Shown here one piece after another: positions 56,313-64,000 of a stretch of DNA of 64,000 nt (the first letter of the stretch is position 1; each line of letters starts with the position of its first letter). This DNA comes from Blastocladiella emersonii ATCC 22665 (Eukaryota; Blastocladiomycota; Blastocladiomycetes; Blastocladiales; Blastocladiaceae), in contig JANHCV010000007.1 of NCBI GenBank assembly GCA_025594325.1, positions 1,426,001 to 1,490,000 on the forward strand. Reading direction: 5' to 3'. The position numbers were made by a program, and so were the translations under genes. The notes beneath the pieces were generated by a model. The model did no database searches. It was not told where the DNA came from and worked only from the letters and a program-made list of their open reading frames with translations.

Positions 56313-56698
56313 CCCATGTGGACCGCGGAAGCATGAGAACTGGAAGAAGCGCAGGGCGGAAGCGCAGGGCGGAAGCGCCCTCCGCGTTCGCTTCATGCGG
56401 TCGACACGCCCCCCTTCCGCTGGGCGGCCAATCAGCGCGGCCGTGGAAACAAACATCCGAGCTCAACACCCGATGCCGCACGTGCACGCGTCGAGGGAAA
56501 CGCGCCGGCGCGCCGGGAGTGGCAGGTGCAGCGAAAACGGGGAGCAGCGCTCACCCAAGGCGGCAGGTCGGCGCGCGCAAACGCGACCACGGCTCGCCCG
56601 CGCTTCCTCGCCGTTGCCGGGCTTCTCTTTGGGGTTGCGGAAGCTGGTGGCGACAAGGGAAACGGCCATGCTTGACGCTCAAGGCGGGCGGCCACGGG

Positions 56699-56706
56699 TA
56701 TAAAAA
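56699..56706 (+). promoter_or_regulatory. TATA box of the Gly/Pro/Cys-rich repeat protein gene
   Basis: TATAAAAA sits 93 bp upstream of the ATG at 56799, the clearest TATA box in this window. Strong regulated expression is inferred. Confidence 0.7.
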
Positions 56707-56798
56707 GCACCGCGTACCCCGCCTCCTCGCTCGCTCTCACCATCGTCCGCCCCCCAAGAACTACGCATCGACCCGTCTTCGCCATCACCACCATCGCC

Positions 56799-57728
56799 AT
56801 GCCCGCCACGGCCGCCGAGAACCACGCCAAGGACGGCCACACCGGCACCGACGCCAACCCCACCAAGCCCAAGGCCGCCCCCGCCGCTGCCGCTCCGCCC
56901 GGCGCGCGCTCCGGCTACTACGGCGGCATCGATATCCCGTACCCGATCCCGTACGGTCGCGCCGCCGCCCGCGGTGGTGCGCGCGGCGTGTACTTCTGCC
57001 CGCCGTCGCTCTGGGACATGATGCCGCGCGGCGCCGGCGCGTCCGCCCGCGGTGCCGGCGAGGCCCCCGCCGCGCGCTACTGCGAGTGGGGGGATACGCC
57101 GCGCCCGAGCAACTACGGCATGAGCTCGTGCGGGTGGCGCGGCGGCTCCGCCGCCGGTGGGTCACGCGGCGTGTACTTCTGCCCGCCGTCCGTCTGGGAC
57201 ATGATGCCCCGCGGCGCGCCGCCCGTCTGGCTCGCCGGCGGCCCCGAGTTCAACGCCGAGCCGGGATCGTACGCGGGCGCCGAGTCGGGCGCGCGCGGCC
57301 CGGGCCATCGCGGCACCAACGGCACCGAGCCCACCAAGGACGCGTCGGCCGTCAAGACCGAGCCCGAGGAGAACGGCGCTCGCGCTGACGACGCCGAGGC
57401 CGACGCCGACGTGTCGCCGCCGCCGCCCATGGTCGCCTTCGACCGCCCGCCGTGCTGGAACTGCAGCGCGCCCGCCGGCCTCGTCTTTGTTCCCGCCGAC
57501 GCGGCTTCCGAGGCCGGCGCTCGCGGCTGCGGCGACTGGCCGCCGCCGCCGCCCATGTACGGCCCCTACGGCCCGTACGGCCCGTTCGGCTGCGGTCGCG
57601 GTGCACCTGCTGCTCCCGCCGAGGCCGGCGCGCGCGGCGGGTGCTGGCCCCCGCCGCCGCCGTCCATGTACGGCGGCGGCTCGTGTGGCCCGTGCGGTTA
57701 CGGCGGCTATTCTTCTTCGTGGTGCTAA
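56799..57728 (+). CDS. Gly/Pro/Tyr/Cys-rich repeat protein, unknown family
   Basis: Single exon, 309 residues, with a TATA box upstream. No signal peptide or membrane span. The unit RGVYFCPPSLWDMMPRGA occurs twice (about residues 65-82 and 122-139, the second with V for L). Around it are single Cys-Trp motifs: RYCEWGDTPRPSNYG, SSCGWRGG and PCWNCSAPAG. The C-terminal third carries DWPPPPPMYGPYGPYGPFGC and GCWPPPPPSMYGGGSCGPCG repeats and ends YSSSWC. Between them is an acidic linker (KTEPEENGARADDAEADAD). I do not recognise the family. Composition suggests a structural, self-assembling or wall/sheath protein; the paired Cys/Trp units might instead bind metal. Very high codon GC3 matches neighbouring genes, so no sign of foreign origin. 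Confidence 0.75.
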   Translation: MPATAAENHAKDGHTGTDANPTKPKAAPAAAAPPGARSGYYGGIDIPYPIPYGRAAARGGARGVYFCPPSLWDMMPRGAGASARGAGEAPAARYCEWGDTPRPSNYGMSSCGWRGGSAAGGSRGVYFCPPSVWDMMPRGAPPVWLAGGPEFNAEPGSYAGAESGARGPGHRGTNGTEPTKDASAVKTEPEENGARADDAEADADVSPPPPMVAFDRPPCWNCSAPAGLVFVPADAASEAGARGCGDWPPPPPMYGPYGPYGPFGCGRGAPAAPAEAGARGGCWPPPPPSMYGGGSCGPCGYGGYSSSWC

Positions 57729-57954
57729 GGGCGCCCGCAACGACGGCGCCGCGCTGGTGCCGGCAGATCAGAGCATGTGTCCCTCACCGTTCCTTCCCTC
57801 GTTTTTTTTAAGGCCTGTAATCTTTCAGTTCATGCATCCTCCTTCTACAGTGAGATCTTGAAGACAATAATACCGGAGAGTTGCTGTCAAACGCACCGTG
57901 GCTATGGTCGCCGCGGCCTTCATGAGTTGGGCTCCACTATCCAAAGGCGCGGAG

Positions 57955-58113
57955 AGCGACTCGAGCAGTCCTTCATCGACTTGTCTCACCTCAGGGAACT
58001 AGACGTCGCCGCCTCCGTTTGCCGCGGGGCCAGTGGGGTTAGTTACGCTCCCAGAATTGCGCAACCTTACGATTCGAGGCGATCTCGAGTCACTCCGGGT
58101 GAACGAGTGGCCG
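57955..58113 (+). pseudogene. Fragment of an F-box/LRR-like gene
   Basis: One frame gives FIDLSHLRELDVAASVCRG and another continues LVTLPELRNLTIRGDLESLR then VNEWPN. Together they parallel the C-terminus of the protein at 46-48 kb (FPDLVELEVMASVCDALS ... LKALRKLTVHG ... LWPN). It is a truncated, frame-shifted paralogue with no start or promoter. Confidence 0.6.
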
Positions 58114-58378
58114 AACCAACATCGAGGCAGCGAGCGTGAGCGACGGACGACCTGTGCGCGAGTGTTGCGTCGCTTCCGCGGCTTCAATCGTTCACGGTGG
58201 CAGTCTCGCTTGGAGCGTGTGTTGCTTCTATGAGCAGTATTTACCGAGTGCTCGAGGAGCCCTGGTTTCCCACGACCGTGCGTTTGAATGCTCGTGTAGA
58301 TCCCTTCCTTTTCGTTCCGCTCGAAAGACGCGGACTTCGACGGCGCTCCCAGCTCGAGGCGCGCGGTGGGGGGCGCGT

Positions 58379-58401
58379 GAGACGCGTCGATCAAACACGT
58401 G
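58379..58401 (+). promoter_or_regulatory. MCB plus E-box composite motif, copy 3
   Basis: Same 23 bases as at 10612-10634. A second GACGCGTGAGAC, almost a mirror copy, follows immediately. It lies between two gene 3' ends, which argues against a simple promoter role. Confidence 0.4.
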
Positions 58402-58615
58402 ACGCGTGAGACACTGTTCCTCGCGCATCATTCGTCGCCGCGGCCGAAAGTTGCCACCCTCGCGATTGGCCCAATCTCAAGCAGCGAGGAAAGAGGCACA
58501 AGATCAATGAAGAGCGTGGAATGTAATTGATACTCTAGAAGAAGAGGCGACAACACGGGGACAGATAATACACGACACGACACGACACCACGACACTTCG
58601 CGTGCCCGTACTCTC

Positions 58616-61600
58616 TCACTCGGGCCAGAGCCGGTGTCCGGCACCGCTGAGAACCCCATCGACGCCGACACCCACGCCGCCTAGCCCCATCCCAAGCGCG
58701 CCGCCACCGCCGCCGACGTCGGCGGGCGACATGGGTATGAGTTCGGACGGGTACGCGCTGACGCACGCCAGCGTGCCCACGGGCACAACCGCGTCCGCGG
58801 TGACTGCCGACGAGACGCTCGGCATGTCGTAGCAGCTGGCGAACGGTGCCGACGCGTGACGCGAGTCACCGCCGTGATGGCTGACGTGGTGGCGGAACGG
58901 CGGCCGGCGCGGGTCCTTGACGGTGCACGGGATGAGCTGCGGCGACCCCATGGCGGCGGTCGACGAGGCAGCGTTGGCGGCGGCGGCGGCCGCCGAGGAG
59001 GAGGGCAGGCCGAACCGGATCAGGGCCTGGATACTGCCCCACTCGATGATCTTGGACTCGAGCCAGCGCAGGTTGATGGGTTTCGACACGAAGTCGTTGC
59101 ACCCGGCGTTGATGGCGTTCTTGCGGTCCTCGGTGCTGCTGGACGCCGTGAGCGCGACCACGATGCACCGGAACAGCGCCGACGACCCGCTGACCGCGGC
59201 CGGCGTGTCGAACCGGCCGCCGACGGACGTGGCGAGCGCGAGCGCCGACGCGACCGTGGACTGCTGCGACCGCGGCGAGCCGGCGGCCGTCGACGTCTGC
59301 GGGGCATCGAGGAGCGGGATCTCGGGCGCCGCCCCGACGCCGAGCGCGGTGCGGTCGAGCAGCAGGTCGCCCGGCCCGCTCCAGTGGTGCCGGACCGTGC
59401 CGTTGGCGTGGTTGTTGGGCCCGCTCGACGTGCGCGTGCGCGTGCGCTGGTTGGCGCCCACGTCGGCGTGCGCGAGCAGGGCCTCGAGGCCGCGCGCGAA
59501 CACGGGTTTCGGGTCCTCCTTGCCACCGGCGCCCGCGCGTTTCTGATTCCGGACGGGCGACAGGCACGCGCTGCTGGTGGCGCCATCGACGAGGTCCGGG
59601 TTCCACTCGCCGAGGCGGGCCGACGACGGGGACGCCGGCGGCTCGGCCGCTGCGGCGAGGGCGAGCGCGCCGCCGAGCGGGACCTCGGCCGCGTCGCCGG
59701 CGGGCACGCTGATCTGCGGCGGGGGCGGCGCCAGCGGGGGCGGCGGCGGCGGCGGGTCGACGAGGAGGAGGCGGTTGGAGACGGACGAGGGCGCGCGGGC
59801 GTGGACGGGCCACGAGTCCTCGATAGCGCGCATGCGGCGGGTGGCCTCGAGTCCGTCGAGGACGGGCAGCTGGAGGTCCATGAGGACGAGGTGGAACTCC
59901 TTGCCGGACCCGGGCGGCGCCGCGGCGAACTTGCGCACGGCCTCGGCGCCGTCGCGCGCGCACGAGTAGGTGATGCCGCGGCTGCCGAGGAACGACGTCA
60001 GAATGCGCAGGTTGATCGGGTTGTCCTCGACGAGCAGCACGCGGATCTTGGGGATCACGCGCTGCGAGTGCAGCGGCGGGAAGTGGCTGGGCGGCAGAGG
60101 CGGGCGCAGGCCCGACACGAGGCCCGACATGCCCGAGGGCGCGACCGCGTCGTCAACGCCGCTGCCGCCGCCACCGCCTGCGGGCGCCGGGGTAAACCGG
60201 TCCGCCGTTGGCCCGCCGCGCACCGTCGACGGTGTGCCCGTCATGGCGCGGTCCGAGTCGCTGAGCGCTGCCAGCGCGTCGTGGTCCGACGCCGGCCGCT
60301 CCCACGGGCGCAGGGGCTGCTGGCCCGATACGGGGGTGCCGGATGTCGCCGGCGGCGGTGCGAACGTGGCGACAGGTTCGCTGGTGAAGGGAACCGCGAG
60401 CCCGAGTCCGACAGGTGCCGCCGGCGCGGGCGGGACGAGCCCGGCCTCGAGCTCCGCGTCCGCGGCAGCCGCGCCGCGAGTCAACGGCGGCGTCACCGTG
60501 ATCGCGACAGACGGGATCGGCACCGCCGCCGCGGGCACCGGCACCGGCATCGGCTCGAGCGGCAGCGGAAGCGGCGGCGGCACCGCGGCGCCGAGCCCGA
60601 ACACGGACGGCGGGCCGAACGGCGACATACCGGGTGCGAGCTCGAGCGTGGGCGTGGGCGGGACGCTCATCCAGCTGGCGAGGGCGGCGGCCGAGAGCTC
60701 GAGGTCCGACCCGGCGCGGTCGCTGCTTGCGGCGAGCGCGCTGGCGTCGTCCTCGTCGTCGTCCATGGCGTACAGCACCTGCTCGCGCAGGTCCGACAGG
60801 TACGCGAGGACCTTGGGCACGGGCGACTGGCGGCGGCCGACCATGACGTTGAGGACGAACCCGGCGGCGTGCAGCGCCGCGAGGCTGATGGGCGACACCG
60901 CGGCGGCGGCGGCCGGGGCCGAGGCGGCGGCGGCGGCCCCGTGCGCTGGCGATCCCATGCACGTCGCCGCGGCAGCAGCGAACGGCGACGGCTGGCCAGC
61001 GAGCGCAGCGAGAAACTCGACGGCGTCGTCGGGGGTCTCGAGGACCGCGAGGATCCCGACCGTCTTGTTGACGGCCTGGGCCGTGGTCGGGCTCATGGGG
61101 ACGGCGGCGACCCGGTCGGCGTGGGCGGCAACGAGCTCGGCGAGCGCCGCGAGCCCCGACTCGGGCCGCGGCACGTCGAGGATGAGCAGGTTCGGGAGCA
61201 CCTCGACGCGCAGCGAGTGCAGGTGGCAGAACGGGATCGCGCCCCACTGCGTGTTCCACTCCATGAGCTCGCTCGGCGCCGCGCACGCTTGGGTGCAGAG
61301 GTCGCGCGCCGCCGCATCCGACGTCAAGGACGAGGAAGGGGCGGTCGCAGTCGCAGTCGCAGTCGCAGTCGCGGTCACCGGCGCGGTGCGCCGCGTTACG
61401 GGGCGGAGGCACCCGCGCGCGTTGCGCGACTCGGACGGCGTCGTGGACCTGGCGCGCTCGGGGATCGCGGTGGCGGGCACGAGGACGGCAGCGGCGGAAG
61501 ACGAAGACGATGATGATGATGATGCCTCGCGGCGGACCGCGGGCTTGTCGTCGCCCGAGTGGTGCCCGCGCGTCTCGGTAGCGTAGAACCCGAGCAGCTC

Positions 61601-63317
61601 GCAGTTGCCCGCGCCGCCGTGCATGAGCCAGAAGCACAGGCGCGCGAGCGACTCGCGGTCGTCCTCGGACGCGGTCTCGGGGTCCATGGCGCCGCCGACG
61701 CCGAGCGCGGCCAGGTGGTCGGCCGTGGCCAGCGACCCGGGCGGATCGGTCGTCGTCGATGACGACGCGGTAGCCCCCGCCGCCGGAACGTGGTACGGCG
61801 AGAGGTGCTGCGGCACGTTGGTGAGGCCGGGCGACGGGCGGATGGTGGTGACGGGGAGGCGGATGTCGGCGACGAGGCCCGCAGCGTGGTCGAGGTGCAC
61901 GACCTCGAGCTCGCACCCGAGGTGGCGAAGGCGGTGCTCGAAGCGGGTCCACTGGGCGGCGGCGGCCGCGATGGCCGCGGCTTCCGTCGTCGTCGTCGCC
62001 GAGTCGCCGCCACCACCGCCGCGGTGCATGAGCTGCAGCGACAGCGACGCGTGCGGCTCGTTGCCGTGCATGACGTGCATCACGGCGCAGATGGAGGTGC
62101 CGCCGGGGCGGCCGCACACGAGCGCGTCGACGGCGCACCGGAACACGTACATGAGCAGCTGGCACAGGAACACCTGGTCGGCCACGACCCACGCCGCGGG
62201 GCTCGCGCACACGACGCGGAACGAGATGCGGTTGCGGAACGCGAGGAGGTGGACCTGGATGGATGAAATTGAGACCCGGTCAGCGCTGTTGCTCGGCCCA
62301 CACAAGAATGGGGAAGCGTACCATGTCGGTGACGGCCCAGAACAGGTTACACAGGTCAAACTCGATATCGCGGTCCGACCCGCGCGTCGACGAGCGGCGG
62401 ATGGCGGGGGGCGGGTCGGACGCGGCGGCCACGGACCCGGACGACGAGCGCGGCGCAGTACCCGATGTCGCACCAGCGGCCGCGGGCAGGCGGCGGATCT
62501 CGTGCAGGTTGGCGCGGCGCAGGCCGCCCGAGCCGGCGGGGTCGCCGGGTAGCGACCACGCGGACCCGTGGTGGTGGTGGTGGTCGGCGGGCGCAGCGGC
62601 GGAGGTGGGAGCGGGGAGAAGGCGCGACGAGTCGGCGGCGGACGCGGCGCGGATGACCATGGAGCACAGGTGGATGCCGAGCAGGACGGACCCGCGCAGG
62701 AGCTCGGACGCGGCCTCGATGGCGGGCTGGCCGACGTTGGCGCGGTCGAGCTGGGCGAGGAACTTGCTGGCGTGCATCAGGCACACGGTGGCGGCGGACG
62801 CGGCGAGGGTGCCGAGGCGCGGCTCGGCCAGGATCACGGCCCCATCACGCGCCGACCGCGCGGCGAGGCCGAGCCCGGTGCCGCGGCGCGACGACGACGA
62901 GGTGCGGCGCAGCCAGGTGACGGCGTCCGAGGACTTTGACCGCATCGACTCGAGCCCGCCGCCGACGGGCGCGAGCGCTGCGGCTGCCGCCGCGGCGGCG
63001 GAGGGAGGGGGAGGGGGAGGGACGAGGGTGGTGGCGCCGGCCGAGTTGGCGTGCGCCGGCGGCGGCGTGGCGCTCGGCGACGCGTCGATCAAGACATGCT
63101 GCGACGCCATGGCACGCGCGGCCGAGGGTGGGTGCGGCGATGCGGCGGTCGCATCGGTAGCGGCGGCAGTGGAACCGGAACTGGATGAAGCGGACGCCGC
63201 GACAGCGGTCCACGGGTGGATCATGGCGGCCGAGGCGCGTACGTCGAGGGCGGGCGGGCGGTGGCGGCGGTCCTTGGGCGGGCGCGGCGCGTCGCGCAGC
63301 TCGCTCGGGAGCGACAT
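58616..63317 (-). CDS. Ssk1/Mcs4-type response regulator with vestigial histidine-kinase-like N-terminus
   Basis: Two exons, 62322-63317 and 58616-62254, with a 67-bp intron (GTACGC...TCCAG) in phase 0, give 1544 residues. The receiver domain (about 1068-1412) has VLLVEDNPINLRILTSFLGS, the phospho-acceptor Asp in LVLMDLQLPVLDGLEATRRM (about 1123), VVALTASSSTEDRKNAINAG and CNDFVSKPINLRWLESKIIE, then WGSIQALI. These match fungal Ssk1, which relays His-Asp phosphotransfer to the HOG MAP-kinase cascade. An insert of about 185 low-complexity residues splits the receiver before the Lys-bearing strand. N-terminally, HASKFLAQLDRANVGQPAIE and FRVVCASPAAWVVADQVFLC then QLLMYVFRCAVDAL look like degenerate dimerisation and ATPase regions without the N-box Asn. 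The protein is much longer than yeast Ssk1 (712). Cytosolic osmotic/oxidative stress signalling is inferred from the family. Confidence 0.93.
61347..61376 (+). repeat. GTCGCA hexanucleotide repeat in coding sequence
   Basis: About five tandem GTCGCA/GTCGCG units, encoding an alternating Ala-Thr run in the response regulator on the minus strand. Confidence 0.8.
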
Positions 63318-64000
63318 GGTGGTGGTGACGGTGACGGTGGTGGATGGTGTGTGGTGTGTGGGAGCGGGAGGGGAGGGTGGGCGCGCGCAATGGATCAAGA
63401 TGGAGCAAGCAGGACGGGCTGAGCGATGTGAGCGAGGGCGAAGAGGGCCGGGCCGCGACGGACGTTGGCGCGCAGAGGCAGGGCGAGGAGGATCACGGCG
63501 GGCGGGCGGGCGGGGCAGCGTGAGTGAGCAAGCGGATGAGCGATCGCGTGTATGGCGTGACGCTGGAAGGCCGCGCCGCGGGTGTGATGGCGACCTTGAT
63601 GACGGTGGGGTCAGGGTGATGTTCGGGATGGCGGGGGCGGGGATCGAGCAAGGTGCCGGCTTAGAGGAGGGAGCAGAGAGCGTGGCGGTCGCGCGCGACG
63701 CCGAGAGCGAGAGCGCGCGGGCGAGGGGGCGGGGGCCGCGATCGGCGGGGGCAACACGGTCCGTCGTGCGCGGGTCACGGCGGTCGGAGCGGTGTGGGAA
63801 CTGGGCACGCGTGCGCTCGGATGGGCAAGACGCGAGTGCCGACGGGGGCAGGTGATGGCAGTGATGGGCAAGGGACGCGATGGGGGCGGGGGGCGGTGAC
63901 GGATGATGAGCGGAGGGAGACGAAGGCGCGCGGTTCCCACGTACCGCGGTGCAGGCTGGGCGGTCGGCCGATCGCCGCCGGCGGGACTCGTTCGGCGCAG
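63318..64000. other. Upstream region of the response-regulator gene
   Basis: 0.7 kb to the window edge with no supported coding sequence. On the minus strand a GTACGTGGG site follows CACCGCG near 63943, which would suit the donor of a 5' untranslated exon; this is a guess. Confidence 0.35.

Larger units (their letters stand above)
54746..56690. other. Gene-poor region with inverted repeats
   Basis: About 1.9 kb without a supported gene. It holds a 9-bp tandem repeat (55221-55256) and a long inverted repeat pair (55311-55416 and 56196-56312). Confidence 0.5.
57729..58615. other. Intergenic region with LRR relic and motif copy
   Basis: 0.9 kb between the repeat-protein gene and the 3' end of the response-regulator gene. 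It holds the relic at 57955-58113 and the composite motif at 58379. No intact gene. Confidence 0.5.

Noticed and set aside
58856-61513. 885-codon (+) open frame
   Set aside because: Antisense shadow of the response-regulator gene; Arg/Gly-rich and without motifs.
62263-63855. 530-codon open frame (+)
   Set aside because: Antisense to exon 1 of the response-regulator gene and its upstream region; Arg/Gly/Ala-rich shadow sequence.

Overview
This window looks like nuclear DNA from a GC-rich early-diverging fungus. My best guess is the blastocladialean/chytrid side of the fungi, but that is an impression and not proven here. The reasons are split genes whose short introns (mostly 55-75 bp) nearly all begin GTACG or GTGCG and end YAG with an upstream CTGAC/CTAAC-like branch site; fungus-typical families (an Ssk1-type response regulator, a Gti1/Pac2 WOPR regulator, DUF2408, a Pkr1-like protein); and large receptor-like membrane proteins of the kind kept in zoosporic fungi. 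Gene models below were spliced by eye; where reading frames join across introns the phases were checked.

Layout, left to right. 1-2317 (+): 3' part of an EF-hand protein of unknown role, convergent with a DHHC palmitoyltransferase (2347-3731, -) whose catalytic motif is built from three micro-exons. 4995-8301 (+): a 1033-residue C2H2 zinc-finger protein. 8851-10134 (+): a single-pass membrane protein with a DUF4097-like repeat ectodomain. 10751-13523 (+): a long low-complexity protein with a C-terminal membrane anchor. 13717-14868 (-): a broken leucine-rich-repeat-type gene. 15579-20266 (+): an eight-exon, 1418-residue TmcB/TmcC-like polytopic membrane protein. 20802-22692 and 22928-23758 (+): two tandem C2H2 zinc-finger genes related to the one at 5 kb, the first apparently decaying. 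26487-29539 (-): a WOPR transcriptional regulator preceded by about 3.8 kb without a credible gene. 33333-35123 (-) and 35517-37328 (+): divergent DUF2408 and NKAP/SynMuv genes sharing a 393-bp promoter region. 37.5-40.7 kb: a segment of decayed coding sequence flanked by CCGATTGG-rich tracts.

Right half. 41004-41747 (-): a Pkr1-like ER membrane protein. 42013-42621 (+): a small unknown protein. 43217-44644 (-): a secreted subtilisin. 46181-48057 (+): an F-box/LRR-like protein. 49198-52255 (+): a receptor joining an OpuAC/ProX-type solute-binding ectodomain, a class C (GABA-B-like) 7TM domain and a cytoplasmic PH-like domain. 52623-54414 (+): an APC amino-acid permease. 54.4-56.8 kb: a gene-poor stretch with a 106/117-bp inverted repeat. 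56799-57728 (+): an unusual Gly/Pro/Tyr/Cys-rich repeat protein with a clear TATA box. 58616-63317 (-): a 1544-residue Ssk1-type response regulator with a vestigial histidine-kinase-like N-terminus.

Together the recognisable genes lean toward sensing and signalling: a solute-binding GPCR next to an amino-acid permease, a HOG-type response regulator, a TmcB-like sensor candidate, a palmitoyltransferase and several transcription factors. No tRNA, rRNA, CRISPR array or intact transposon was seen.
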